A DNA stretch of 34,130 bases, taken from positions 1 through 34,130 of IMG/VR virus record IMGVR_UViG_3300025769_000426. One strand, given 5' to 3'. Position numbers and translations under genes: made by a program. Shown piece after piece: positions 9,388 through 17,173 of this stretch. Below the pieces are notes generated by a model. It was not told the DNA's origin. It did not search any database and worked only from the letters and a program-made list of their open reading frames with translations. The stretch comes from a virus. Each line of letters opens with the position of its first letter. The stretch's first letter is position 1.

Positions 9388-9682
9388 AGCGTTTGAGCGT
9401 AAAGTTGCACATATATTAAGTGATAATGGATTCCCTGCAAGGCGTGGACAACAATTTGCAGGGAGTCCTGACTCACCTGATGTGGTCAGTAGCGACTTCC
9501 CTTTTCACATAGAATGCAAGGCAGTTGAGAGATTAAATATAGATAATGCTATGCTACAATCGATCAAAGATTCAGGTGAAAAAGCACCATGTGTCATCCA
9601 TAAAAAGAACAATGCAGACATACTTTTTACATGCAAATTGGATGATTTTTTAACACTATTAAACAAGAAAAGTTGGGAATAA
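9353..9682 (+). CDS. Holliday-junction-resolvase-like PD-(D/E)XK nuclease
   Basis: The 109-aa protein reads as a compact Hjc/VRR-NUC-like nuclease. It has RKGKAFERKVA (9-19, Glu15), RRGQQFAGSPDSPDVV (30-45, Asp43) and FHIECKAVERLNI (51-63, Glu54 and Lys56). These residues form the canonical E...D...E-x-K active site. The conserved ERLNI plus AMLQS, then a PCVIHKKNN strand, match phage members of this group. It probably resolves branched replication or recombination intermediates. It overlaps the end of the exonuclease gene by 35 bases, in a different frame, with ATG at 9353. Confidence 0.75.
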   Translation: MAKKINANRKGKAFERKVAHILSDNGFPARRGQQFAGSPDSPDVVSSDFPFHIECKAVERLNIDNAMLQSIKDSGEKAPCVIHKKNNADILFTCKLDDFLTLLNKKSWE

Positions 9683-9686
9683 TGAA

Positions 9687-10199
9687 ATGAAAAAAGAAAT
9701 TAGGATAAGAATTGATAATGAATTACATGATAAATTGTATGAATATTATAATAATAATAAGGACAGATACTCCACTTTTACCTCGGCAATCCGTTCACTT
9801 TTCGCAGATATTTTATCCACAAAATGCGGACAAAATGTGGAAGTTTTGCGGACAAAATGCGGACAAAATGCGGACATTTTGGGCGATATCCCTCACGTAC
9901 GCGCGACACTTCCTTCGGAAGTTACTAATAATTATATAGAAAAAAAGAAAAAAAAGGTAACTCCCAAAAAACGTGCTTGTTCCATACCCAAAGATTTCAA
10001 TCCCCCGGTAACCATCGCAAGCGATGAGAACCTTGATCACAAAAGAGCAGTTGAGTACTTTCGTAATTGGGCTGAAGCAGGTGACAAGAAATATGTCGAT
10101 TGGATTGCTTGCTACAGGAATGCCTGTAGGAATTGGTTAAAGGATAAAGTTCCTTCCTCTAGCAAATCCACTAAGGTTAATCGAATCTCCTTAGACTGA
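9687..10199 (+). CDS. Putative replication initiator (lambda O-like logic), iterons inside the gene
   Basis: This is a 170-aa protein. The N-terminal part (1-40, MKKEIRIRIDNELHDKLYEY...) looks like a small DNA-binding domain of ribbon-helix-helix type. Residues about 43-65 contain a tandem KCGQN repeat that is simply the translation of an 11-bp DNA repeat array (9815-9880). A basic Lys-rich linker follows (about 88-97). The C-terminal region AVEYFRNWAEAGDKKYVDWIACYRNACRNWL resembles the C-terminal segment of phage replication proteins that load helicase. The DnaB-type helicase gene starts on its last base. As with lambda O, the gene appears to carry its own origin. The initiator assignment is inference from arrangement and the C-terminal motif. 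Confidence 0.6.
   Translation: MKKEIRIRIDNELHDKLYEYYNNNKDRYSTFTSAIRSLFADILSTKCGQNVEVLRTKCGQNADILGDIPHVRATLPSEVTNNYIEKKKKKVTPKKRACSIPKDFNPPVTIASDENLDHKRAVEYFRNWAEAGDKKYVDWIACYRNACRNWLKDKVPSSSKSTKVNRISLD
9815..9880 (+). repeat. Six 11-bp iteron-like units inside the initiator gene
   Basis: Six consecutive 11-base units lie in perfect register: ATCCACAAAAT, GCGGACAAAAT, GTGGAAGTTTT, GCGGACAAAAT, GCGGACAAAAT, GCGGACATTTT. The period is close to one helical turn, so a protein could bind all units on one DNA face. The same unit types, in inverted orientation, recur at 18495-18527. Candidate replication-origin iterons. Confidence 0.8.
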
Positions 10200-11467
10200 T
10201 GGATTATCAGATATCTGAACAGGCAGTACTATCTGCGTGTCTACGAGATGATAGTGGATTATCAAGTGCCAAGGCTTGCGAGCTACTCACTGAATCTGAT
10301 TTTTCATCAGAGGCTCATCAGAAGATCTTCAATCTCATCAATCAGAAGCATGATATCAATGAGGTTGATGTCTGCATTGAGCTACCCGAATGCTCTCAAG
10401 AGGCTTTAGCTCTATCTGAGCGTTATGGTGGGGGAAAGATTGATCGGTATGTTGAGCAATTGGTTTCCTCAAGAAATCAAAGGATAACTGACTTGGCTCT
10501 CAAGGAAGCGATGGAAGCACTAGAGCAAGGAACATCAGTTGAGAATATTGCAGGTCAGTTCAATAGCAAGGTAGCCAAGGCACTATCGTCAGGGAGTGGG
10601 CAAAGCAAGGTGAGTAGTGCAGTCAAGAAAGCAAGGGATGAGTTCTTTGCTATTGATGAGGGCAACTCAACAGCAGTATCCACAGGATTTAAAACTTTAG
10701 ACTTTGCATTCGGTGGAGGTTTCCAAAGGGGTAGGTTGTATGCATTAGGGGCAAGGCCGGGGATTGGTAAGTCAGCACTTGCCATTCAGTTCTCCCATCA
10801 GGTTGCTTCCAAAGGATACAGGGTCGCCTATGCTTCCCTAGAGATGTCGGCAACCGAATGTGCAGGTCGGATGCTTGTCCGTGACTCAATGGTCTATCGT
10901 CCGAGAAAGAAAGGTGACCTGACTGAATCGAAACGGCAGAAGATTGAGGAAAGTGTTAATCGCATGAGTAATCTTCCCCTGACCTTCAAGGATGATAATA
11001 AAGCGACATTGGATTCCTTCCGAGCATTTCTTTTCCAAGAGAGAGCAAAGGGTGACTTGGGGCTTGCAGTGATTGATTATCTCCAACTCCTGTCAGCGCA
11101 TGGATTCAAGTCACGGACTCAAGAGGTCGATTTTATATCGAGGTCATTAAAGCAATTGGCAATGGAACTTGATGTACCCATCTTAGCCCTAAGCCAATTG
11201 AACAGGAATTTGGAAACGGCAGGTCGAGATCCCATGTTATCCGATCTTCGTGAGTCAGGGGCAATCGAACAGGATTGTGATACTGCAATGCTTCTCTCCG
11301 TTCACAAGGATGGGGATGAGGATGAGGAATCACTTGATCAACCAATCGAAGTAATCAAGTGCCACATTGCTAAGAACAGAGGTGGACAAAATGGGTTGGA
11401 TGAGTTGTTGGACTTCGACAAGGCTCATGGATTGTTCAGCGTTAATCTTCCCAATAGGCTGAATTAG
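10199..11467 (+). CDS. dnaB: Replicative DNA helicase, DnaB family
   Basis: This 422-aa protein unwinds DNA at the replication fork as a hexameric 5'-3' helicase. The N-terminal domain (about 1-100) is shortened relative to bacterial DnaB. The RecA-like domain has a Walker A motif GARPGIGKSA (184-193), the DnaB motif ASLEMSATE (212-220), Walker B VIDYLQLL (291-298), then LALSQLNR and the arginine-finger region near the C-terminus (CHIAKNRGG). At 422 aa it is slightly smaller than the usual 450-470. It follows the initiator-like gene by one-base overlap. No primase or DNA polymerase gene is in the window, so host enzymes or genes outside the window must supply these. Confidence 0.95.
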   Translation: MDYQISEQAVLSACLRDDSGLSSAKACELLTESDFSSEAHQKIFNLINQKHDINEVDVCIELPECSQEALALSERYGGGKIDRYVEQLVSSRNQRITDLALKEAMEALEQGTSVENIAGQFNSKVAKALSSGSGQSKVSSAVKKARDEFFAIDEGNSTAVSTGFKTLDFAFGGGFQRGRLYALGARPGIGKSALAIQFSHQVASKGYRVAYASLEMSATECAGRMLVRDSMVYRPRKKGDLTESKRQKIEESVNRMSNLPLTFKDDNKATLDSFRAFLFQERAKGDLGLAVIDYLQLLSAHGFKSRTQEVDFISRSLKQLAMELDVPILALSQLNRNLETAGRDPMLSDLRESGAIEQDCDTAMLLSVHKDGDEDEESLDQPIEVIKCHIAKNRGGQNGLDELLDFDKAHGLFSVNLPNRLN

Positions 11468-11482
11468 CCTCCCGAAAGCACC

Positions 11483-11542
11483 AAAAAAGCGTTTTGATTG
11501 ATTACGAGGGTCTAGGCTCATGTCTCAAAACAAAACGCTTTT
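11483..11542. terminator. Bidirectional terminator between convergent blocks
   Basis: The perfect 12-bp inverted repeat AAAAGCGTTTTG (11485-11496) and CAAAACGCTTTT (11531-11542) is flanked by A and T runs on the proper sides for both strands. It lies between the rightward helicase gene and the leftward HNH gene. The 34-base loop is long, which lowers confidence in simple intrinsic termination. Confidence 0.55.
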
Positions 11543-11576
11543 AAGAGGGGGTACGGGGTTGGTTAGGTTATGTCAT

Positions 11577-12302
11577 CTATACTTCAATGGTTTTGTAATT
11601 GTTTATCAGTATGGTTAAAACAATTGACCAATGGATCTTACTACTCTTTGAGCAGTTCTCAGATTCCCATAATGGTTGAAGGTTCTGCCAATTGAAACAA
11701 ACCTTTTGGTGACTCGGCTTTGTGAGATCAAAGAATGCACATGGGATAATATGATCAATATGCCATCCACCTCTACCCATGTTTTCCCAATCCATCCCTT
11801 CTTTGAATTTGGATTCCAAACTATCACATGCTTTTTCTATTGTGCATCCTAATAGTTTTATCGAAGACTTTGTTTTGTTTTTAACATAGTGAAGTAATGC
11901 ACGTCTAAGCTTTACAGCAACCTTACCATTCGGACTTTCCCGATAATTCTTTTGTGACCTCTCTATCGCTTTCCGCATCCTTTCTTCTCTTGTTGCATCA
12001 TTATATGTAAGTATATGTGCATTATATTGTAACTTTCTGTACCTCCTCCAATACTTCTTATCCTTTTGTGATTGAAGTATTTTCTTTTTATTTCTTTGAT
12101 ACCAAGCTCTCTTTTGTAGAAGTATTTTCTCCCTGTTCTTTTTTCTACTTTCGATCCTTCTTTTCTTAATAGCTTCTGCATTTTCCTCTCTATATTTTTT
12201 TCCTACCTCTGCTATTTTAATTATATTATCAGGATCTTCCCTGTACCTTTTCCTGTAATTTTTATTATATTCCTTCATGTATTCTTTTTTATTAAAACTC
12301 AT
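11577..12302 (-). CDS. Free-standing HNH endonuclease
   Basis: This is a 241-aa protein. Its N-terminal half is extremely Lys/Arg/Tyr-rich, with repeating KKYREEN-like blocks (residues about 5-100), probably for DNA contact. The C-terminal part carries the HNH motif: GGWHIDHIIPCAFFDL (His-x-Asp-His), then FNWQNLQPLWESENCSKSSK (Asn-Leu-Gln-Pro-Leu and the final Asn/Lys region). This combination is typical of phage homing endonucleases that cut intronless copies of a locus. No intron or split gene is seen at either side, so it is a free-standing gene. It is the last gene of the leftward block, preceded by AGGTG seven bases before the ATG. Confidence 0.85.
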   Translation of the reverse strand: MSFNKKEYMKEYNKNYRKRYREDPDNIIKIAEVGKKYREENAEAIKKRRIESRKKNREKILLQKRAWYQRNKKKILQSQKDKKYWRRYRKLQYNAHILTYNDATREERMRKAIERSQKNYRESPNGKVAVKLRRALLHYVKNKTKSSIKLLGCTIEKACDSLESKFKEGMDWENMGRGGWHIDHIIPCAFFDLTKPSHQKVCFNWQNLQPLWESENCSKSSKIHWSIVLTILINNYKTIEV

Positions 12303-12325
12303 TATTCACCTCACTATTCATCTGT

Positions 12326-12448
12326 TTATAAAAACCTGTTAAACCAACCTCTGTTGAACATCCACTTTACTATCCTGAATACAAAAAAGAAAGATAGGCT
12401 AAGTAGTATTTTTGGTAACAGGTCATCATCGTTATTTTGCTTGCTCAT
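12326..12448 (-). CDS. Small membrane protein, 40 aa
   Basis: A 40-codon ORF starts MSKQNNDDDL, has one hydrophobic segment (about 10-26, LLPKILLSLSFFFVFRIV) and ends with a basic aromatic-rich tail (KWMFNRGWFNRFL). Its start codon overlaps the stop of the 23-aa peptide gene upstream (TGATG), a coupling typical of real phage genes. A holin-like, antiholin or superinfection-related role is possible but unsupported. The topology suggests the acidic N-terminus and basic C-terminus lie on opposite sides of the membrane. Confidence 0.6.
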   Translation of the reverse strand: MSKQNNDDDLLPKILLSLSFFFVFRIVKWMFNRGWFNRFL

Positions 12449-12519
12449 CAATCTCGATACATAAGTGTTATCAGTATGATTAGTACTAGCATAAAGCATA
12501 AGTATCCTGTGATTGTCAT
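12448..12519 (-). CDS. Tiny membrane peptide, 23 aa
   Basis: This 23-codon ORF (MTITGYLCFMLVLIILITLM followed by YRD) is almost entirely one transmembrane helix. It starts within the stop codon of the upstream regulator gene (ATGA overlap), preceded by AAGGAACTTAGG as ribosome binding site. Its stop overlaps the start of the 40-aa membrane protein. The double coupling supports real translation. Function unknown. Confidence 0.5.
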   Translation of the reverse strand: MTITGYLCFMLVLIILITLMYRD

Positions 12520-12929
12520 CCTAAGTTCCTTTCCAATTTGACTTCCAAATGCTCAACCACTTGAGCCTGTATCTGCTCAACCCTTTGCTTGCTTACTCCA
12601 TGATCATTCCCAATCTCCTGAAATGTTTTCTTGGGCATCTCTTCATCGCTTATTAATTGATGCAATCTGAATGCTAAAACATCTACAACTATTCCAATCA
12701 CTTTTGATTTAATTTTACCCTTAGATGTAAGTGCAATCTTGTTTAAACTTCTGTAAGAAATTAAACTATTCTGAGGGATGTCAAGTTGGGTACTTAAATG
12801 GAATTTAATGTCCCTGATTGGCAACTCATATTTGAGCATTAGTGCTTGGTAAGACATTCGTCTATCCATGAAATCCTTGAGGATTCCTTTCGCTGTTCTG
12901 TTATCTATACTTTTACTAACATATGTCAT
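12516..12929 (-). CDS. Sigma-factor region-4-like helix-turn-helix regulator
   Basis: In this 137-aa protein the C-terminal part (about 100-130, TFQEIGNDHGVSKQRVEQIQ) closely resembles the region 4.2 helix-turn-helix of sigma factors (T-x-x-E-I-G...V-S-x-x-R-V-x-Q-I). The N-terminal 60 residues look like a second short HTH-type domain (DFMDRRMSYQALMLKYELPI). No region 2 is present, so it is not a full sigma factor; it may redirect transcription or act as a DNA-binding regulator. Ribosome binding site AAAGGATAAAAGATT overlaps the end of the Mom-like gene. Confidence 0.65.
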   Translation of the reverse strand: MTYVSKSIDNRTAKGILKDFMDRRMSYQALMLKYELPIRDIKFHLSTQLDIPQNSLISYRSLNKIALTSKGKIKSKVIGIVVDVLAFRLHQLISDEEMPKKTFQEIGNDHGVSKQRVEQIQAQVVEHLEVKLERNLG

Positions 12930-12935
12930 AATCTT

Positions 12936-13583
12936 TTATCCTTTCTTTGGGTAATCTTGTATTTTGTAATTTAGTTTATTCATGTAGTTTTTTCTCTCGG
13001 TTTTACTACCAAGAAAATAAATGTATCTGTGCTTCTGTGGCCGATCTACAACCTTGAACCTATCAGGGTTTGCCTGTCGATATGCCAAGGTGTATCTCTC
13101 TGTAATGGTCTTAGAGTGAAGAGGCTTGGTCGTTTCATAATCCATAAACATGTCATCAGATTCAATCGTCTCCTCAACCATTTGCCATTCTGTTCTCTTA
13201 TCACTCAAGCCTGTGTAAATGAAATTGGTTGCCTGATATACTTTGCCTAAGTGATCCTGACTAGTATCTGCGTAGCTAATAATTATCTTAGGTCTTGGAA
13301 GTAATTTGAATGATCCACCTATCAAATAACTTGCCTCATTCTTGCGATTGTATTTCAAGACCAACCTCTGCAACTCTATTACCTGATGCTTGTATTCCTT
13401 ACCACAAACTCCAATTGTCAATGAGTGACTTGGGGGTGATCCATATAGAATGACTCCGATCAACTCATCCCCATCAAACATCCCAAAATAATGGGATGCC
13501 GATGGAAATCGGTGAGCATAGTGGATATCGATCACAAATGGAGTTACATCCAATCGAGTGACTTCTCGGATCTTATAGTTCAT
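12936..13583 (-). CDS. mom-like: Mom-like DNA-modification protein (GNAT-fold family)
   Basis: This 215-aa protein shows the pattern of the phage Mu Mom family, which converts adenine in DNA to a carbamoylmethyl-type derivative that resists restriction. Visible motifs are YFGMFDGDELIGVILYGSPP (32-51), VIELQRLVLKYNRKNEASYL (68-87) and IISYADTSQDHLGKVYQATN (101-120), followed by FIYTG. The Ser-Tyr-Ala-Asp...His-x-Gly...Tyr-Gln-Ala-(T/A)-Asn signature is the clearest support. No Com-like translational activator is seen beside it. It overlaps the preceding 122-aa gene by 11 bases. The substrate base is inferred from the family, not shown. Confidence 0.75.
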   Translation of the reverse strand: MNYKIREVTRLDVTPFVIDIHYAHRFPSASHYFGMFDGDELIGVILYGSPPSHSLTIGVCGKEYKHQVIELQRLVLKYNRKNEASYLIGGSFKLLPRPKIIISYADTSQDHLGKVYQATNFIYTGLSDKRTEWQMVEETIESDDMFMDYETTKPLHSKTITERYTLAYRQANPDRFKVVDRPQKHRYIYFLGSKTERKNYMNKLNYKIQDYPKKG

Positions 13584-13941
13584 TCTTTAGCCAATCACTA
13601 TACATCCGATTAAGACTATTGAAGTAAAAGTTCACTACCCTTGGTAAAGTCTTGAGGTCACCAACGAGCATCCTATCCATGTGTAGCAGTTCACCTTTCT
13701 CAATCTCAAAGGGTAGTTGCCATTCATCATCCCAACCTAGTGTACATCTGATTTGTAGGTTATGGTTAGGTATCCACCAAGTCCAAGCTCCTGTCATTGA
13801 ATCGATATCAAATCTGAACTCATCTTGGAATACTTGAAAAGATTTACTATCCCTTCCTGTGCCTATGATGATTGGCTCATTACCTAGTTTGAGTAGGAAC
13901 TCTTCGAGTTGAGCGACTAGTTTTTTCTGTTCTTCAGTCAT
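13573..13941 (-). CDS. Hypothetical protein, 122 aa
   Basis: No family recognised. The protein is Trp-rich in the middle (GAWTWWIPNHN, TLGWDDEWQLP), with a helical N-terminus (MTEEQKKLVAQLEEFLLKLG) and C-terminus (NFYFNSLNRMYSDWLKN). It is compact and probably soluble. It ends inside the start of the Mom-like gene, so the two are coupled; an accessory role in modification is possible but not shown. GGGGAA upstream can serve as ribosome binding site. Confidence 0.6.
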   Translation of the reverse strand: MTEEQKKLVAQLEEFLLKLGNEPIIIGTGRDSKSFQVFQDEFRFDIDSMTGAWTWWIPNHNLQIRCTLGWDDEWQLPFEIEKGELLHMDRMLVGDLKTLPRVVNFYFNSLNRMYSDWLKNEL

Positions 13942-13943
13942 TG

Positions 13944-14675
13944 TTAGTTCCCCACGTTTACGACTTTTACCTCATTGAACAGGCAGTTATTGTCAGTCAA
14001 TTCAGTAGGTACTCCGAAATGATGAGCCAACTCTTTGATCAGATATCTAAAATCCTTATGAGTGTCATAGGTTGTCTTGCTAATCACATGAGTAATAAGT
14101 GCCTTTGCTCTCTCAATAGGTAGGGATGCAAGTTGCAGATATATATCAAATATATCCTGATTGTCCCCCCAACCTTCAGTATCCTGATCGAGAGTCTCAT
14201 CAACCTCTTCAAACTTTTCGAGTGCCTCTAGGTCTTCAATGACCGAGCCGAGGTCATCAGAATTACCCTCGTGACCATTACTATAAAACTCCAAGCATTT
14301 ATCATGTGTATCTACATCAGACAGGAAGTCATCAATGCCTGTCAGTCCATATAGTAATTTATGTAAGGTTGGATTGCATCCATCATGCTCATTTGCATAA
14401 TTGATCAATGATTTGCCCCAATCAGACCCTTCAATCAATTGCCTGATCTCTCTTAGCTTGTTATTGGCTTCCTCGACTACCTCATTGTAGGCACTTTGAG
14501 CCTCTTCAAAGGAGCATTCAAAGTCACTTTTAGCCTGATCAATATCAGCGTCATTATAATCTTCTAGCAAGCTTATGAGGGTATCAATATCATCCCTTGA
14601 TGGTATGACTAGTTGCCATGCGTTATTGTTTGTCTCTGTAACAACAGAGGTTGATCCATTATTTGTATTATCCAT
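13944..14675 (-). CDS. Acidic hypothetical protein, 243 aa
   Basis: No family recognised. The protein is strongly acidic throughout (many Asp/Glu), with a helical region about 25-75 (LEDYNDADIDQAKSDF...), an acidic middle (about 120-165) and a mixed C-terminus. Such acidic phage proteins sometimes act as DNA mimics or as scaffolds, but nothing here is diagnostic. SD AAGGAT lies about 9 bases upstream. It heads the Mom-containing group of the leftward block. Confidence 0.6.
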   Translation of the reverse strand: MDNTNNGSTSVVTETNNNAWQLVIPSRDDIDTLISLLEDYNDADIDQAKSDFECSFEEAQSAYNEVVEEANNKLREIRQLIEGSDWGKSLINYANEHDGCNPTLHKLLYGLTGIDDFLSDVDTHDKCLEFYSNGHEGNSDDLGSVIEDLEALEKFEEVDETLDQDTEGWGDNQDIFDIYLQLASLPIERAKALITHVISKTTYDTHKDFRYLIKELAHHFGVPTELTDNNCLFNEVKVVNVGN

Positions 14676-14790
14676 TTTTGTATCCTTATTTATTTATTGT
14701 TTGAGGTCAAGTATATTTTTATAATTGGTGAATATAGCACTATTTGTGTAATTATTAATCCGATAAATTCTAAATCTAATTGGCTCATAA

Positions 14791-14988
14791 TTATGCAAAT
14801 AATTCTGTTTTATATACTCTTACGATAATTCTCGACAGATTGCGGTTTGCATAATTTGAACGCACTTTCTCAATCGCGTTATCAATCATCTTTTGTGTAT
14901 GGTATTGGCTCGCCTTTAATATAATCACCTTGCCATCTTTCTCTTGATGGGATTCGTAAGGTATTCCCAATATAGTATTATCTTTCAT
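14791..14988 (-). CDS. Hypothetical protein, 65 aa
   Basis: A small mixed alpha/beta protein: KVIILKASQYHTQKMIDNAI (about 20-39), then a C-terminal strand (RIIVRVYKTE). Not recognised. An AAAGGGA ribosome binding site precedes the ATG. It lies between the DUF932 gene and the acidic protein, with about 115 non-coding bases downstream that are A/T-rich and contain TTGACC-like sequence on the minus strand. Confidence 0.5.
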   Translation of the reverse strand: MKDNTILGIPYESHQEKDGKVIILKASQYHTQKMIDNAIEKVRSNYANRNLSRIIVRVYKTELFA

Positions 14989-15026
14989 AATTTTGTCCCT
15001 TTCTTATTTATGTGAGTAGTGAGGGA

Positions 15027-15977
15027 TTAAGCCCCCACTACCTCCGTGATTATGTTTCTGAACTTTCTCGAATCCTTCTCACTGAAAGCCCCTCGCCATT
15101 GATTCTCCTCTTTAGATGCTCCCTTTGTGTTTCTAGTAGGCCTATCGTGGGTCATGTATGCTGTGTAGGCATTCATCGCATCCCATGCCGTCTGACCAAA
15201 TGTCCCCAAGGTTTCATGATGGAATTGTGACAACATGCGATCACGTCCATTTTTTGACTTGGTAGGTATATCATCATCATGTTTGCCATCAATTTTGAAA
15301 TACTTGTTTGCCATTTTTCTCATTTGTCCCCTTGTCACGTTGACACTATCAAGGTGATTTATATCGTTCTCAATTTTAGAGAAAACTTGCTCCAACCCTG
15401 TAGCCTGACTAAGTGCCTCGCTCATAATCGCCCTTTGGTTTCTAGTATGGCGAACCTTGATTACTTGGTCATCAGTCCAAGTTGCACATCCATTATTACA
15501 CCAAACCCTTAATAGTTCAGTTTTTAATATGGTTGAACTTGATCCATCAAATGAAGTATGCGCTGTTACTCTCTTTTGCAATACGTCCCCTTTTTTCTTT
15601 TTAGTAACGTGCATTTGTCCGCTGTACGCGGATATAAATAGACGTCTACCCTCATGGGTGAAACCTGACTCTTTATAATCAAACCCCATGGTTTCCTTGA
15701 GCGCGTCCATAAATGCAAAGGCTTCAATTGGTTGCAATAAATCATAACTATCTTTTACGATTGCTAGGGGGCAACCCCTATCGTCAAGGATTCTAGAATA
15801 TCCTTTACAGACATTAGGGATATCTTCCTTGCTGTAATCCTTTACATCTAAAAAGGAAAGGATATCATTCACGTTCTCGCATTGCGATACGTCCTGAATT
15901 TCAAACCCACGTGGAGCAATTGGCGTTTCAATTTGTGAGTCAGTGAAGACCCTGTTTTCATTATTTAATACTATCAT
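15027..15977 (-). CDS. DUF932 (phage/plasmid-like TIGR03299) protein
   Basis: The 316-aa protein fits the DUF932 group, common on phages and plasmids but of unknown function. Visible are VCKGYSRILDDRGCPLAIV (55-74) and DSYDLLQPIEAFAFMDAL, then RRLFISAYSG, then TAHTSFDGSSSTI followed by LRVWCNNGCA (about 138-165). The latter 'H(N/T)S(F/H)DGS...R.VC.NG' pattern is the family signature. The C-terminal segment contains NAYTAYMTHDRPTRN, also usual. No catalytic function can be assigned. The start is preceded by A/T-rich sequence without a Shine-Dalgarno site. Confidence 0.8.
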   Translation of the reverse strand: MIVLNNENRVFTDSQIETPIAPRGFEIQDVSQCENVNDILSFLDVKDYSKEDIPNVCKGYSRILDDRGCPLAIVKDSYDLLQPIEAFAFMDALKETMGFDYKESGFTHEGRRLFISAYSGQMHVTKKKKGDVLQKRVTAHTSFDGSSSTILKTELLRVWCNNGCATWTDDQVIKVRHTRNQRAIMSEALSQATGLEQVFSKIENDINHLDSVNVTRGQMRKMANKYFKIDGKHDDDIPTKSKNGRDRMLSQFHHETLGTFGQTAWDAMNAYTAYMTHDRPTRNTKGASKEENQWRGAFSEKDSRKFRNIITEVVGA

Positions 15978-16028
15978 GGTTTATTTATTATTTATGTGGT
16001 TAATGGAAGTCAAATTTATTTTGTGAGA

Positions 16029-16268
16029 TTACAACTCAATGTATTCTTTGCAGTCATGACAGTACACCATGTTGTCACCATATTGTCCCCCCTCGATTGA
16101 ATAGTTTGCGTGGTCACAACCCTTTCTAATTTCGTCAAACGTTGGTTTTTCGGCGAGCTTGATCAATCGGTCAATATCTGCACTTGCTACCAATTCCGCC
16201 AAGCTCGGCGGATTCCGACAAGATTTCCACATGTCTTTAAAACTTTTTAGCCATTCTGAGTCATTCAT
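16029..16268 (-). CDS. Small putative zinc-binding protein, 79 aa
   Basis: The N-terminal half is helical and basic/Trp-containing (MNDSEWLKSFKDMWKSC). The C-terminal half has a possible zinc site: GCDHANYSIEGG then MVYCHDCKEYIEL (Cys-x-His ... Cys-x-x-Cys). Not recognised as a named family. SD AGGAAAGGAT precedes the ATG. Confidence 0.55.
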   Translation of the reverse strand: MNDSEWLKSFKDMWKSCRNPPSLAELVASADIDRLIKLAEKPTFDEIRKGCDHANYSIEGGQYGDNMVYCHDCKEYIEL

Positions 16269-16295
16269 TTTTATCCTTTCCTATTTATATGATTA

Positions 16296-16982
16296 CTAAG
16301 CTATAGCCTGTGCAATTGCTTTATTTTTCTTACTACCATGAGGATTAATCCAAATGTTTTTAGCGCGTTTATTAAGCCCATCACAGAGTCTGCAATCTTT
16401 GCATTGGATACCACGTGAATCACTTGGACATTCAATAAAATTACTAGGCTGATTCGGTGACACGTGAAATACACGTAATCCCATTGCAAGCGCTTTGATC
16501 CTAGATTCTTCCGTTTCTGTGGATGCCATGAAATATTGACCATATGCTAAGGCTCTTTCCTTACTCATGAGATGCCAATTGTGGAAATATCCCGTCCATC
16601 CCTTGCAAGCCTTTGCAATTGGCTTAATGATCTCTAAAGGGATTAAGGATGGATTACCGTAAGCGCCAAATCTTACAAACTTACCCTTGAATGCTTCCGA
16701 TAATTCGGAAATGCCTAGACGATCATATAATCCTCTTTGCCATGCTCTAAAGACGGCAAGTGGAGCTTGTCCGACATTAACATAGCAACCTTGACCATTG
16801 GCGAACGGACAACCTGAGCAATTACTTACAGCATCGAAGCCCGTCTTTACAGATTCAACAGGATTAATATTTTTGTTTAGAATCCAAACTTGAGACATTT
16901 GACCTGTTTTTACGTTGGACGTTTTCCATGTCACTATTGTGACAAAGCGTTTGTTTTCGTGTATTATTGCTCCTTTGCTCAT
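16296..16982 (-). CDS. GP88-like cysteine-rich phage protein
   Basis: This 228-aa protein resembles the phage 'gene product 88' family. It has an N-terminal strand region, the cysteine motif NCSGCPFANGQGCYVNVGQA (54-73) followed by an amphipathic helix (FRAWQRGLYDRLG), and RFGAYGNPSLIPLEI. A C-terminal cluster of cysteines (IECPSDSRGIQCKDCRLCDG, about 190-210) follows. Two Cys clusters suggest a metal or Fe-S site; whether it is catalytic is unknown. I chose ATG at 16982 because it overlaps the upstream stop (ATGA), rather than the TTG 12 bases earlier. Confidence 0.65.
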   Translation of the reverse strand: MSKGAIIHENKRFVTIVTWKTSNVKTGQMSQVWILNKNINPVESVKTGFDAVSNCSGCPFANGQGCYVNVGQAPLAVFRAWQRGLYDRLGISELSEAFKGKFVRFGAYGNPSLIPLEIIKPIAKACKGWTGYFHNWHLMSKERALAYGQYFMASTETEESRIKALAMGLRVFHVSPNQPSNFIECPSDSRGIQCKDCRLCDGLNKRAKNIWINPHGSKKNKAIAQAIA

Positions 16983-17173
16983 GATGATATCCAATCGTTT
17001 TGATGTTTGAATCTATATTGAAAGGAATATCTATCAGGTCGATTTTTCTTCAATCTAGATTTGAGCAATTTTCTATACTCTAAAATTGATTGCTCTAGGT
17101 TAAAGCTTTCGGATTCAATCCAATTGCCATTCAGTTTATATCTTGTCAGTAATACTTTGTAATCTTTACTCAT
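16979..17173 (-). CDS. Hypothetical basic protein, 64 aa
   Basis: MSKDYKVLLTRYKLNGNWIE... is a small basic protein with a beta-like N-terminus and a Lys/Arg-rich helix (LEYRKLLKSRLKKNRPDRY). Not recognised. ATGA overlaps on both sides place it firmly in the chain of coupled tiny genes 16296-17444. Confidence 0.6.
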   Translation of the reverse strand: MSKDYKVLLTRYKLNGNWIESESFNLEQSILEYRKLLKSRLKKNRPDRYSFQYRFKHQNDWISS

